This document shows positions 23,012 to 32,415 of a stretch of 36,289 bases of DNA, one piece after another. Origin of the DNA: CALARM01 sp964431735 (GTDB lineage: Bacteria; Vulcanimicrobiota; SpSt-956; JAKJGF01); the NCBI GenBank assembly GCA_964431735.1, contig CAYSLJ010000067.1:1-36289 (forward strand), read 5' to 3'. Position numbers and translations under genes: made by a program. The notes beneath the pieces are model-generated. The model had not been told where the DNA came from, made no database searches, and worked only from the letters and a program-made list of their open reading frames with translations. The stretch's first letter is position 1, and each line of letters begins with the position of its first letter.

Positions 23012-24154
23012 TTGAAAAAAGAAGGAAATTACCAGTTGTTACAGGGTAATGAGGCATGCGTGGAAGGTGCTCTTATGGCGGGAGTGTCTTTCTATGCCGG
23101 TTATCCTATTACACCTTCTACAGAGATTGCAGAATCTCTTGCAGCAAGACTTCCTCTGATAGGAGGAAAATTTATTCAAATGGAAGATGAAATAGGAAGT
23201 ATTGCAGCAATGCTCGGTGCATCTTTAACAGGTGCCAAATCTATGACTGCTACAAGCGGACCGGGATTTTCTCTTATGCAGGAGCTTATAGGTTTCTCCT
23301 GTATTACTGAAATTCCCTGTGTTATAGTTAATGTTCAGAGACTTGGCCCGAGTACGGGAGGCCCTACGTCACCTGCACAGGGAGATATGATGCAGACCCG
23401 CTGGGGAACTCACGGTGATCATAATATAATAGCCCTCTGTCCTACATCTATTGAAGAGACTTTTTACTTTACGATAAAAGCTTTTAATCTCTCAGAAGAT
23501 TATATGGTGCCTGTGATTTTACTTATGGATGAAATCATAGGACATATGAGAGAAAGAATCAGAATACCTGCACCTGAAGAAATAACAATAATAAACAGAA
23601 AACAGCCTTCTTGTCCTCATGACGAATATGTTCCATACAGGGGAGATGAAAAAGGTGCAGCCATCCTTGCTAATTTCGGTTCAGGCTATCGCTATCATGT
23701 GACAGGACTTACTCATGATGAGACAGGATTTCCTACAAATGACCCGAAGAAAAATGATATACTTATAAGAAGAATAAATGGCAAGATAGAAAATTCCAGA
23801 GGTAATCTTATAGATTTTCAACACGATCATGTGGAAGATGCAGAATTAGTAATTTTTGCCTATGGTTCAACTGCAAGATCTGCCCTTCGTACAGCCAGTG
23901 AAGCCAGGGAAAAAGGTATGAAGGTTGGAACGTTTATACCTAAAACCATATGGCCTTTCCCTGACGAAGAATTGTTTGAAATATCTGAAAAAATTAAACA
24001 TATACTGGTATGTGAGATGAATCTCGGACAACTTGTTTATGAAGTAGAAAGATCTGTAAAAGGAAGAGCTCAAGTTCATTTACTTTCTAAAGCCAGTGGT
24101 GAGTTGATAACACCAAAAGAAATAATGAAAAAGCTTGTTGAGGTGTATAATTGA
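23012..24154 (+). CDS. korA: 2-oxoglutarate:ferredoxin oxidoreductase, alpha subunit
   Basis: This 380-residue subunit carries the pyrimidine-binding domain signature GYPITPSTEIAESLA and the EDEIGSIAAMLGAS segment near the TPP glutamate. It also has SGPGFSLMQE and a C-terminal transketolase-like domain (residues about 270-375). The TTG start at 23012 has GGGGAGGTGA 6 bases upstream. With KorB it forms the TPP-dependent heterodimer that converts 2-oxoglutarate, CoA and oxidised ferredoxin to succinyl-CoA, CO2 and reduced ferredoxin, reversibly. Its stop overlaps the korB start. Substrate is inferred from neighbours; sequence alone would also allow another 2-oxoacid. Confidence 0.92.
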   Translation: MKKEGNYQLLQGNEACVEGALMAGVSFYAGYPITPSTEIAESLAARLPLIGGKFIQMEDEIGSIAAMLGASLTGAKSMTATSGPGFSLMQELIGFSCITEIPCVIVNVQRLGPSTGGPTSPAQGDMMQTRWGTHGDHNIIALCPTSIEETFYFTIKAFNLSEDYMVPVILLMDEIIGHMRERIRIPAPEEITIINRKQPSCPHDEYVPYRGDEKGAAILANFGSGYRYHVTGLTHDETGFPTNDPKKNDILIRRINGKIENSRGNLIDFQHDHVEDAELVIFAYGSTARSALRTASEAREKGMKVGTFIPKTIWPFPDEELFEISEKIKHILVCEMNLGQLVYEVERSVKGRAQVHLLSKASGELITPKEIMKKLVEVYN

Positions 24155-24981
24155 TGGTTACAAAATTCGATATTAAAAAATACTTGAGATTAAATAGATT
24201 CCCCCATATATGGTGTGCCGGATGTGGTAATGGTATAGTATTAAGGGGTATATTGCAGGCTATAGATGACCTCTCGCTTGACCGGAATAAAGTCGTTATG
24301 GTTTCAGGCATAGGATGTTCAAGCAGAATGCCCGGATATGTAGATTTTAATACCCTTCATACCGCTCATGGCAGGGCTATCGCTTTTGCCACAGGTGTCA
24401 AACATGCAAATCCTGAATTACATGTAATAGTTGTTACAGGAGATGGTGATTGTGCGGCCATAGGAGGTAATCACCTTATACATGGTGCGAGAAGAAATAT
24501 AGATATGACTGTAATTACCTTAAATAACAGTATTTACGGTATGACCAGCGGTCAGTATTCGCCTCTCACTCCCTACGGTTCTTTTGGTACTACCGCCCCT
24601 TACGGTAATATTGAACAGGCTTTCGACCTGTGTGATCTGGTAAGTGGTTCAGGTGCTACATATGTAGCACGTACTACCTCGTATCATGCCGCTCAGATTC
24701 CGAAATTTGTATCAGAAGGAATAAAGAATCGCGGATTTTCATTTATAGAAGTTATATTACACTGTCATACCTATTATGGCAGGAAAAATAAATTGGGTGG
24801 CCCTGTGCAGATGCTGGAGTGGCAAAAGGAGCATGCCGTTCCTGTGAGTAAGAAAGGGACTGTTGATATGACCGGAAAATTTTATACAGGTGTAATAAAA
24901 CATGTAGAAGGCCCTGAATACTGTCAGGCTTATAAAGAATTAATTTCTGCTACGCAAAGGAGGGGAAAACCCCAGTGTTAA
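24154..24981 (+). CDS. korB: 2-oxoglutarate:ferredoxin oxidoreductase, beta subunit
   Basis: This 275-residue TPP pyrophosphate-binding subunit has the CAGCG motif at residues 21-25 and the metal site VTGDGDCAAIGGNHLIH, followed by LNNSIYGMTSGQYSPLTPYG. ATG 24154 shares its first base with the korA stop; a TTG one codon upstream is possible. GAGGTG lies 9 bases upstream. The GDGD...N motif binds Mg2+ and TPP diphosphate. One deviation from common family members is SGQYSPLTPYGSFGTTAPYG, where most have GGQ and SPTT, but the fold elements are intact. Works as KorAB with KorC and KorD. Confidence 0.92.
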   Translation: MVTKFDIKKYLRLNRFPHIWCAGCGNGIVLRGILQAIDDLSLDRNKVVMVSGIGCSSRMPGYVDFNTLHTAHGRAIAFATGVKHANPELHVIVVTGDGDCAAIGGNHLIHGARRNIDMTVITLNNSIYGMTSGQYSPLTPYGSFGTTAPYGNIEQAFDLCDLVSGSGATYVARTTSYHAAQIPKFVSEGIKNRGFSFIEVILHCHTYYGRKNKLGGPVQMLEWQKEHAVPVSKKGTVDMTGKFYTGVIKHVEGPEYCQAYKELISATQRRGKPQC

Positions 24982-25538
24982 AAGAACGTTATGAGATTCG
25001 TCTGGCCGGTATGGGAGGACAGGGATTAATCCTTGCCGGTATTATACTGGCAGAAGCTGCAACTATTTTTGACGGAAAAAATGCCGTTCAGAGTCAGTCC
25101 TATGGCCCTGAATCCAGAGGTGGTGCCAGTCGGTCAGAAGTAATTATAAGTCCCGAAGATATTGAAATTGATTATCCAAAGGTTACAAATCCTGATTTAC
25201 TTATGGTCATGTCTCGAGAAGCAATGGATAGATATGGTGAGGAAGTAAAATCTGACGGATTAATAATCATAGATTCTACTTATGTACAGTCGCCGGAAAA
25301 ATCTTCCGTAAAAATTATTTCCATCCCTATCAGTGAGGTTACGAAAGAAAAATTCGGAAAGATTATAGTCGCAAATATAGTAGCTCTCGGAATAATTGTT
25401 GAACTTACACATATTGTTTCAAAAGATTCCCTTGAAAAAGCGGTTTTAAAAAGAGTTCCCAGGGGAACAGAAGAATTAAATAAATCTGCCCTGGAACTCG
25501 GTTATACTCTGGCATCAGAAAAGGGTATAACCGGTTGA
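24975..25538 (+). CDS. korC: 2-oxoglutarate:ferredoxin oxidoreductase, gamma subunit
   Basis: The 187 residues begin with the family signature RLAGMGGQGLILAGIILAEA and contain QSQSYGPESRGGASRSEVI, both typical of gamma subunits that bind CoA and shape the active site. The GTG at 24975 overlaps the end of korB by seven bases, with AGGAGGGG upstream. The C-terminus (LELGYTLA) is complete. It ends 55 bases before sucC, so korDABC-sucCD probably form one transcript. Confidence 0.92.
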   Translation: MLKERYEIRLAGMGGQGLILAGIILAEAATIFDGKNAVQSQSYGPESRGGASRSEVIISPEDIEIDYPKVTNPDLLMVMSREAMDRYGEEVKSDGLIIIDSTYVQSPEKSSVKIISIPISEVTKEKFGKIIVANIVALGIIVELTHIVSKDSLEKAVLKRVPRGTEELNKSALELGYTLASEKGITG

Positions 25539-25593
25539 TATTATTATTCTGATAATTTTTTTCATATTGAACAGAAAAGAGGTTACTTCAAGC

Positions 25594-26751
25594 ATGAAGA
25601 TTCATGAATATCAGGCAAAAGATATATTTAAACATTATGATATACCTGTTCCTGTGTCATGTGTGGCCAGAGACGCAGATAGAGTCAGGACTTTTGCAGA
25701 GGAAAGAGGAAAAAAAGTTGTTGTAAAAGCTCAGATCCATGCGGGAGGCAGGGGAAAAGCAGGCGGTATAAAACTGGCCACTAATCCTGATGAAGCTTTC
25801 AGAGCTGCCGGTGAAATAATCGGGAAAAGACTTAAAGGACTGATTGTAGATAAAGTTCTTGTAGAAGAAGCCATTAATATTAAAAAAGAATATTATCTCG
25901 GTATAACAATAGACAGAAAAAGTAGAAAAAATGTCATTATGTTAAGTACAGAAGGCGGAGTGGATATAGAAGAAGTAGCTGCCAGAAGTCCTGAGAAAAT
26001 AGAGAAATTATATATAGATCCTGCTTTTGGCCTGAAGGATTTTGAAATAAAAAAATTATGTGTGAAAGCAAATTTTCATAAAGGTCTCTCCAGAGAATTT
26101 GCGCATTTTCTGAAATCTTTATATAAACTTTATCTGGATCATGATGCCACTCTTGCTGAAATAAATCCCCTCGTTCTTACAGAAGAAGAAAAATTTATTG
26201 CAGGAGATGCAAAGATTCTTCTGGACGATAATGCCATATTTCGCCATAAAGAGCTTGAAATGCTTCAGGAAATAGCGGAAGATGATCCTATCGAACAGGA
26301 AGCAAGAAAAAGTAACATTCCTTATGTTCGACTGGATGGGGATATAGGGATTATGGGTAACGGCGCCGGCCTTGTAATGACAACCCTGGATATGGTTAAA
26401 AGAGAAGGAGGCAGCCCTGCAAACTTCCTGGATATAGGAGGCGGTGGCAGCGCGGAAAAAACCAGGCAATCTCTTGAACTTATTACTATGGATAAAAACC
26501 TGAACGGCGTTTTTATAAATATTTTCGGCGGTATAACCAGATGTGATGAGGCAGCTAAAGGCATAATAGAGGCAATAAAATCTATAGGTCTGTCCATACC
26601 TGTAGTAATAAGACTTGCAGGTACCAGAGAGGAAGAAGGGAGAAAATTATTTGAATCAGAAGGTTTTGAAGTGGGAAGAGATATGAATGAAGCAGCAAAG
26701 AAGGTTGTTGAACTTGCAGGAGCTTATAGATCCAGGAGGGAGAACATGTAA
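25594..26751 (+). CDS. sucC: Succinyl-CoA synthetase (ADP-forming), beta subunit
   Basis: The start at ATG 25594 (MKIHEYQAKDIF, the standard family start) is chosen over the upstream TTG 25567; AGAGGT lies about 10 bases before. The 385 residues hold an ATP-grasp domain (VVKAQIHAGGRGKAGGIKLA, KVLVEEAINIKKEYYLGITI) and the CoA-ligase domain with GNGAGLVMTTLDM and NIFGGITRCDEAAKG. It makes succinate and ATP from succinyl-CoA, or the reverse, with SucD. The sucD start overlaps its stop by one base. Placed directly after korDABC, it takes the succinyl-CoA made there. Confidence 0.95.
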   Translation: MKIHEYQAKDIFKHYDIPVPVSCVARDADRVRTFAEERGKKVVVKAQIHAGGRGKAGGIKLATNPDEAFRAAGEIIGKRLKGLIVDKVLVEEAINIKKEYYLGITIDRKSRKNVIMLSTEGGVDIEEVAARSPEKIEKLYIDPAFGLKDFEIKKLCVKANFHKGLSREFAHFLKSLYKLYLDHDATLAEINPLVLTEEEKFIAGDAKILLDDNAIFRHKELEMLQEIAEDDPIEQEARKSNIPYVRLDGDIGIMGNGAGLVMTTLDMVKREGGSPANFLDIGGGGSAEKTRQSLELITMDKNLNGVFINIFGGITRCDEAAKGIIEAIKSIGLSIPVVIRLAGTREEEGRKLFESEGFEVGRDMNEAAKKVVELAGAYRSRRENM

Positions 26752-27620
26752 TGAGTATTTTTATAAATAAAGATACAAGAGTCCTTGTTCAGGGCATAAC
26801 CGGCAAAGAAGGGCTTTTTCATACGGAACAGATGTTAAAATACGGAACAAAAATTGTAGCAGGTGTTACTCCCGGAAAAGGAGGACAGACTATCCTCAAT
26901 ATACCTGTTTATGAACTTGTAGAAGATGCTGTAAGAGAGCAGAATGTAAATGCTTCAATAATCTTTGTTCCTGCTGCCTTTGCTGCAGATGCGGTAATGG
27001 AAGCTTTAAGTGCCGGTATAAAGCTTGTAGTGACAATTACAGACGGTATTCCAGCACAGGATATGATAAAGGTTTCTTATTTCCTGAGACATTATGATGC
27101 AGTGCTTATAGGCCCGAACTGTCCCGGTATTATAACTCCCGGCGAATGTAAAATGGGCATTATGCCGGGCCATATATTTACTCCTGGGAAAGTCGGCTTA
27201 ATATCTAGAAGCGGAACCCTTACATATGAAGTGGTAAATCAGCTTACACTGGGAGGCATCGGACAGTCAACCTGTATAGGTATAGGAGGAGACCCCATAA
27301 TAGGCACTACATTTACAGATACACTGAAGGCTTTTAATGATGATCCTCATACTGATCTTGTGGTTTTAATAGGGGAAATAGGCGGAAGTGACGAAGAAGA
27401 AGCTGCAGATTATATTAAAACCGTAAAGATTCCGGTCATATCCTTTATTGCCGGGAAAACTGCACCGCCAGGAAAAAGAATGGGTCATGCAGGAGCCATA
27501 ATTTCAGGCTCTTCCGGTACTGCAGAAGCAAAAATAAAAGCTTTCCACGAAGCAGGTGTTCCTGTGGCAGATACAATACCGGAAATTGTAAATCTTGTAA
27601 AAAATATTATGAAAAGTTGA
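26751..27620 (+). CDS. sucD: Succinyl-CoA synthetase, alpha subunit
   Basis: The 289 residues contain the CoA-binding Rossmann segment (VLVQGITGKEGLFHTEQML), IGPNCPGIITP, and the phospho-histidine H246 in KRMGHAGAIISGSSGTAEAK. All family landmarks and the usual length are present. ATG 26751 overlaps the sucC stop (TAATG) and has AGGAGGGAG upstream. It forms the alpha-beta enzyme with SucC. Confidence 0.96.
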   Translation: MSIFINKDTRVLVQGITGKEGLFHTEQMLKYGTKIVAGVTPGKGGQTILNIPVYELVEDAVREQNVNASIIFVPAAFAADAVMEALSAGIKLVVTITDGIPAQDMIKVSYFLRHYDAVLIGPNCPGIITPGECKMGIMPGHIFTPGKVGLISRSGTLTYEVVNQLTLGGIGQSTCIGIGGDPIIGTTFTDTLKAFNDDPHTDLVVLIGEIGGSDEEEAADYIKTVKIPVISFIAGKTAPPGKRMGHAGAIISGSSGTAEAKIKAFHEAGVPVADTIPEIVNLVKNIMKS

Positions 27621-27627
27621 TAAAATA

Positions 27628-29460
27628 ATGATTTGTCCTTATTGTCAGTATAATAATATTCAAAACAGTGACAGATGTGCGAATTGTTTTAAGAAATTGA
27701 ACAATCCTCTGAGAATGAGCAGTCATCTTCTTATGGGACAGATATATGAGAGTATACTCAAAAATCCGTCTAAAGCTCTTGAAGAATACAGAGAACTTGT
27801 TCAGGAAAAACCGGGTGATGCAGAAGGTTATGTCAGGATAGGTACTGTTTATCTGCAGAAAAAAGATTATCAAAAAGCTCTCAGGTCTTTTGAAGAAGCT
27901 CTGACTCTTGAACCGGATCTGATTGATGCCCGTTATTACATGGCCAAAACATGTTATTATCTTAATAATTACACCAGGGCTCTTTTGGAAATAAAACAGG
28001 TAATATCTGCTTACCCTGCAAATTATAAAGCCCATTACCTTCAGGGACTTATTTATAAAAACATGGGTGACTTTCCACCTGCAGTAGATTCATTTAAAGA
28101 GGTTATTGATTATGACCCGGAATTTGCAAAAGAACAGGATCTGGAAAATCTTATAGAAGATATGCAGGTTCAACTGGAAATAAAACATTTGCAGGAAGAT
28201 TTAAAATCTGATCCTGATAATACTGAAGCTATAAGAGAGCTTGGCGAAACATATCTCACTATTGAAGATTATGACAGAGCACTGGAACAGCTCTGGCGTG
28301 CCTATGAGCTTAACAGTCAGGATAGTAACATAATATTTCTGCTCGCTGAAACTTATGCATTCAAGGAAGATTATCATAATGCTCTGGAACTCTACAAAAA
28401 GGTTCTCGCTCTGGAGCCGGATAATTATATTACTATGTCCAGAATCGGAGAAATATACAGAGAAGAAGGAAATTTATTTTTAGCCATTGAAACACTGGAA
28501 GAATCTATAAAAATAAATGCGGAATTTTCTGTGGCTTATTGCAGTCTGGGGGTAGCCTACTATGAACTTGGTAATATAGATAAAGCCATAGAATATTTGA
28601 ATATGGCCATTACCATTGAGCCTGATTTTTCCTGGGCTTTCGGATGTCTTGGAGAAATATATTTTCATCTCAATGATTATGTTAGAGCAAGAGAGTATTT
28701 CAATAAAGCACTTGACCTTGACAGTGAGAGTAATTTTGCCTATGCAAGTCTCGGAGAAGTGTCCAGACTTGAAGGTGATATGGAGAATGCTTTAAATTAT
28801 GCCAGCAAAGCTATAGAACTTGAACCGGAATTTGTCTGGGCCTATGGTACAAGAGGTGCCATATACCTTGAAATGGAACAGTTTGAGAAGGCCAGATATG
28901 ATCTTGAACAGGCTATAGGACTGGATCCTGAATATACATGGGCCTATTATGTTCTGGGATTGGTACTTTACAGACTCGGTTATATTGTAGAACCGATAGA
29001 GTGTATGATTGAAGTGCTGGAAGAGAATGTGGAAGAACTCGTATATCCTGCAGTGAGTTTTCTTGAGAGTTTAAAAGGTGAAAGAGTAATAAACATATTA
29101 ATAGATAATTATGACAGAACATCACCTGAGACTAAATACTGGATAGTTTATCTCCTGGGCCTTACAGGTCATAGTAAAGCTTTCCCGTTATTGAAAAAAG
29201 CGCTGGAACATGAAACGGTGGAAATAAGATGGGAAGCTGCTCAGGCTATTGGGTCTATGGGTAATAAAGCTTTTCTGTCGCTCATAAAAGCATTATCTGA
29301 CCCTGACCCTGTTGTCAGAAGTTCATCTGTTATGACTCTCGGCAGGCTTGCTATATATAAATCTATAAAATATATTAAAAAAGCCATGAAAGATGAAGAT
29401 TTTACGGTTAGATTCTGGGCCGGACTTGCTCTGAAGGAACTGGAAGAGAGTGAGTCGTGA
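27628..29460 (+). CDS. Zinc-ribbon / TPR / HEAT-repeat protein
   Basis: The 610 residues begin with a zinc ribbon (CPYC at 3-6, CANC at 19-22). About ten TPRs follow, from about 30 to 460, with a charged break near 170-205. The C-terminal 150 residues are HEAT/PBS-lyase-type repeats (IRWEAAQAIGSMGNKAFLSL and VRSSSVMTLGRLAIYKS). It is cytoplasmic with no catalytic motif. It starts eight bases after sucD and so is probably co-expressed with korDABC-sucCD. Together with its repeats this suggests an assembly or scaffold protein for the oxidoreductases (inference). The stop codon lies in a GTGAGTC heptamer repeat. Confidence 0.88.
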   Translation: MICPYCQYNNIQNSDRCANCFKKLNNPLRMSSHLLMGQIYESILKNPSKALEEYRELVQEKPGDAEGYVRIGTVYLQKKDYQKALRSFEEALTLEPDLIDARYYMAKTCYYLNNYTRALLEIKQVISAYPANYKAHYLQGLIYKNMGDFPPAVDSFKEVIDYDPEFAKEQDLENLIEDMQVQLEIKHLQEDLKSDPDNTEAIRELGETYLTIEDYDRALEQLWRAYELNSQDSNIIFLLAETYAFKEDYHNALELYKKVLALEPDNYITMSRIGEIYREEGNLFLAIETLEESIKINAEFSVAYCSLGVAYYELGNIDKAIEYLNMAITIEPDFSWAFGCLGEIYFHLNDYVRAREYFNKALDLDSESNFAYASLGEVSRLEGDMENALNYASKAIELEPEFVWAYGTRGAIYLEMEQFEKARYDLEQAIGLDPEYTWAYYVLGLVLYRLGYIVEPIECMIEVLEENVEELVYPAVSFLESLKGERVINILIDNYDRTSPETKYWIVYLLGLTGHSKAFPLLKKALEHETVEIRWEAAQAIGSMGNKAFLSLIKALSDPDPVVRSSSVMTLGRLAIYKSIKYIKKAMKDEDFTVRFWAGLALKELEESES

Positions 29461-29531
29461 GTCGTGAAAAGTGAAGGGTTGAAATTTACCTGTTACGCGT
29501 TACGCGTCACGATTATAGTGAGTAGTGGGCT
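29453..29531. repeat. Mixed heptamer arrays between the TPR/HEAT gene and sdhC
   Basis: GTGAGTC GTGAGTC GTGAAAA GTGAAGG covers the stop codon at 29458-29460. It is followed by TGTTACG CGTTACG CGTCACG at 29491-29511 and a GTGAGTA unit. Both heptamer classes stand side by side here. Confidence 0.7.
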
Positions 29532-29578
29532 TTAAAAGAAACTGGCACTGATAACTGAAAAGAAAGGAGGGTTAATTT

Positions 29579-29938
29579 ATGGGAAACAGTCAATTCTCTA
29601 TGTGGGGATGGTTGCTCCAGAGAATAACAGGAGTATTGCTTGCAATTGGAATGATTGTTCATTATTTATATCTTCACTTTTTTACAGGTGGTATATTGAA
29701 TTTTGATATTGTGGCAGAGAGACTTCGTTCCCCGTGGTGGGTAATCTTTGACACATGTCTTCTGGCAGTTATTATCTATCACGGACTTTACGGGGTTCTT
29801 GGTATAATAACTGATTGTAATGTTAAACCTTCCACTCAGAAGACCCTTAATTATTTATTCGGCTTTGCAGGGATAGTATTATTTCTATATGGATTTATCG
29901 CCCTTTTAACCTTTTATAATAACGGACCTGTTTTGTAA
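29579..29938 (+). CDS. sdhC: Succinate dehydrogenase/fumarate reductase cytochrome b subunit
   Basis: The 119 residues have three predicted transmembrane helices (about 10-35, 55-80, 90-115). WLLQRITGVLLAIGMIVHYL matches the SdhC signature (QR.TG..L....H), and a second histidine in YHGLYGVLGI may ligate heme. It anchors the flavoprotein and iron-sulfur subunits and handles quinone. ATG 29579 has AAGGAGGG about 8 bases upstream. The second anchor gene follows after 69 bases. Confidence 0.88.
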   Translation: MGNSQFSMWGWLLQRITGVLLAIGMIVHYLYLHFFTGGILNFDIVAERLRSPWWVIFDTCLLAVIIYHGLYGVLGIITDCNVKPSTQKTLNYLFGFAGIVLFLYGFIALLTFYNNGPVL

Positions 29939-30007
29939 TTTTACCTGTATTACATAACTTATTGTTTATGTAAGGCATGGATTTTTCGTCTGGAAAGGAG
30001 ACATGGA

Positions 30008-30403
30008 ATGGTGAAGAAATTATTTTCTTTTATTACGGAACTGCCGGATAATTTTAATCTGGAGATGTTATGTTTTGCCGGTCAGAGGGTTTCCGGCGTA
30101 TTACTTGCCATGTATCTGTTTGCCCATATTCTGGTTATCAGCAGCGCCACAATTTTCGGTCCTCAAACCTTCAGCAATATAATGGCTAAAATGCATCATC
30201 CTGTTCTGGTGTTTCTTGAAATGTTGCTTTTTGCCGGTGTGGTTGCTCATATGCTCAATGGTCTCAGAATTACTGTCTGTGATTTCTTTGGTCTTACTAA
30301 ATCTCAGAAACAGCTTATTGCCGTGATAGCTGTAATTGGATTTTTTGTTGTTGCTACAGGTGTTCTTATAATGGCTAATAATTTTTTAAAACATACTATG
30401 TAA
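30008..30403 (+). CDS. sdhD: Succinate dehydrogenase/fumarate reductase membrane anchor, second subunit
   Basis: The 131 residues have three hydrophobic helices. GQRVSGVLLAMYLFAHILVI resembles the SdhC-type signature rather than a classical SdhD, and VVAHMLNGLRITVCDF supplies a second helix histidine. The two anchors therefore look like paralogues and may each contribute ligands to b-type heme. ATG 30008 has AAAGGAG upstream. A CGTGACG array follows the stop. Confidence 0.85.
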   Translation: MVKKLFSFITELPDNFNLEMLCFAGQRVSGVLLAMYLFAHILVISSATIFGPQTFSNIMAKMHHPVLVFLEMLLFAGVVAHMLNGLRITVCDFFGLTKSQKQLIAVIAVIGFFVVATGVLIMANNFLKHTM

Positions 30404-30406
30404 AAT

Positions 30407-30441
30407 TGTAACGCGTGACGCGTGACGCGTGACGCGTGATA
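30407..30441. repeat. CGTNACG heptamer array after sdhD
   Basis: TGTAACG, three CGTGACG and CGTGATA start three bases after the stop codon. The orientation puts a TAA or TGA in nearly every unit on the coding strand. Confidence 0.8.
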
Positions 30442-30567
30442 TGAGACAGTCGTTCTTTCTTATGTATGACTTCAGTCATAAAAAGGTTTATGAAAATACG
30501 GAAGGTGTAATATATTTTTTCTTACTATATATTCAAATTATCCAGTAATTTAATATCTCCTTCCCTG

Positions 30568-30595
30568 CGTTACGCGTCAAGCGTCACGGGTTACG
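30568..30595. repeat. CGTNACG heptamer array before sdhA
   Basis: CGTTACG CGTCAAG CGTCACG GGTTACG lies 11 bases upstream of the sdhA ribosome-binding site. The spacer 30442-30567 holds no ORF. Confidence 0.75.
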
Positions 30596-30622
30596 GAATT
30601 AAAGAAAGGAGTTTTATTTGAA

Positions 30623-32323
30623 ATGATTTATCATAAAGTTCTGGTAGTAGGAGGCGGTCTGGCAGGCATGAGAGCAGCCATAGCCGTAAGTGAACATAAT
30701 ACTGATGTAGCACTCCTTACAAAGATCTATCCTGTAAGATCCCATTCGGGTGCTGCCCAGGGAGGTATAAACGGAGCTTTAGGCAATAATCCTAAAGGCC
30801 GTCATGATAGCTGTGAACGTCATGGTTTCGATACTATAAAGGGAAGTGATTTCCTTGCAGATCAGAAGGCTGCCATGTTACTTACCGCTGAAGCACCGAA
30901 AAGAATAAGGGAACTGGAACACTGGGGATGTCCTTTTGATAGAACTGAAGAAGGAAAAATTGCACAGCGTCCCTTCGGAGGAGCAGGCTTCCCCAGAACA
31001 TGTTATGCTGCAGATAAAACAGGACATGTTATATTGCATGTGCTTTATGAGCAACTCGTGAAATATGAAATAAAAACTTACAATGAATGGATGGTAATAA
31101 AACTTGTAGTGGAGGACGGAGTATGCCGAGGTGTGATTGCACTGGATTTGATTACAGGCAAACTTCACCCCATAATGGCAGAATCGGTGATTTTCGGCAC
31201 AGGAGGCGGGGGAAGAAGTTATGTCGCCACAACAAATGCACGTACAAGCACAGGTTTTGGTCTGGCCATACCATATCTTGAAGGAGTGCCTCTCAAAGAT
31301 ATGGAATTTGTTCAATTCCATCCCACAACACTTCTTGGAAATAATATTCTTATGACAGAAGGATGTCGCGGTGAAGGAGGATATCTCAGAAATAAACTGG
31401 GAGAAAGGTTTATGCAGAAATACGCCCCTGATTTTATGGAACTTGCTCCCAGAGATATTGTATCACGGTGTATTACGACAGAGATACTTGAGGGAAGAGG
31501 TTTTGATGACTCTTATGTTCATCTCGATCTTACCCATCTTGGAGCCCATAAAATTATGACGAGACTTCCCGGTATAAGAGAAATATGCATGAATTTTAAA
31601 GGAATAGACCCCATAACACAGCCTATACCGATACAGCCAGGCATGCATTATATGATGGGAGGTATTGACTGTAATATAGACTGTGCTACAAATGTGGCGG
31701 GGTTTTATGCAGCAGGAGAATGCGCCTGTGTCAGTGTTCACGGTGCAAACCGTCTCGGTGGTAATTCCCTTCTTGATACTGTTGTTTTCGGAGCGATTGC
31801 AGGAGAAAAAGCAGTAAAATATATAGAAAGCAAAAAAGACAGCAGAAAGGGGGAAAAAGCCATAAATGATGCACTTGAACAGCAGGATAAGAAACTCAGA
31901 GCCCTTATGGATAATGACGGCTCTGAAAAAATGCCTGAAATAACGAGGCAGATGGGTGATATTATGCTGAAAAATGTTGGAGTTTACAGGAAAAAAGAAG
32001 AACTCTCCTTTGCACTTGAGAAAATAAAAGAACTTATTCAGAAATATAAAAAGATGAAACTTCTCAATAAGAATATAAAAGGCAATCAGGAACTGATGTG
32101 GGCTCTTGAACTTGAAGGAAATCTACTTGTAGATGAAGCAATCGTAGCAGGAGCTCTCGCAAGAGAAGAGAGCAGAGGTTCTCACTCCAGAACGGATTTT
32201 CCGAAAAGAGATGACGAAAAGTGGCTGAAACATACAATTGCTACATACAGTTCTGACGGAGTGAAGCTTTCTTATAAAGAAGTGGATACAAGTATATATG
32301 TTCCGGTGGAAAGAAAATATTAG
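30623..32323 (+). CDS. sdhA: Succinate dehydrogenase/fumarate reductase flavoprotein subunit
   Basis: The 566-residue protein has the FAD Rossmann motif VVGGGLAGMRAA and SHSGAAQGGINGALGN, in which H41 is the expected covalent FAD attachment site. It also has the active-site regions FVQFHPTTLLGNNILMTEGC, APRDIVSRCI and VHGANRLGGNSLLDTVVFG. It oxidises succinate or reduces fumarate, passing electrons to SdhB. ATG 30623 has AAGGAG about 11 bases upstream. The direction cannot be told from sequence. The stop TAG is directly followed by a heptamer array. Confidence 0.95.
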   Translation: MIYHKVLVVGGGLAGMRAAIAVSEHNTDVALLTKIYPVRSHSGAAQGGINGALGNNPKGRHDSCERHGFDTIKGSDFLADQKAAMLLTAEAPKRIRELEHWGCPFDRTEEGKIAQRPFGGAGFPRTCYAADKTGHVILHVLYEQLVKYEIKTYNEWMVIKLVVEDGVCRGVIALDLITGKLHPIMAESVIFGTGGGGRSYVATTNARTSTGFGLAIPYLEGVPLKDMEFVQFHPTTLLGNNILMTEGCRGEGGYLRNKLGERFMQKYAPDFMELAPRDIVSRCITTEILEGRGFDDSYVHLDLTHLGAHKIMTRLPGIREICMNFKGIDPITQPIPIQPGMHYMMGGIDCNIDCATNVAGFYAAGECACVSVHGANRLGGNSLLDTVVFGAIAGEKAVKYIESKKDSRKGEKAINDALEQQDKKLRALMDNDGSEKMPEITRQMGDIMLKNVGVYRKKEELSFALEKIKELIQKYKKMKLLNKNIKGNQELMWALELEGNLLVDEAIVAGALAREESRGSHSRTDFPKRDDEKWLKHTIATYSSDGVKLSYKEVDTSIYVPVERKY

Positions 32324-32353
32324 CGTAACGGGTAACACGTAACGCATGACGCG
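32324..32353. repeat. CGTNACG heptamer array directly after the sdhA stop
   Basis: CGTAACG GGTAACA CGTAACG CATGACG begins at the base after the stop codon. A second, inverted trace (ACATTACCCG) lies at 32380-32389, forming a loose hairpin before sdhB. Confidence 0.7.
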
Positions 32354-32415
32354 CAGGTTCTTACGTATCATCTAATTACACATTACCCGTTTCCTTATGA
32401 AAGGAGTCAGACAAA

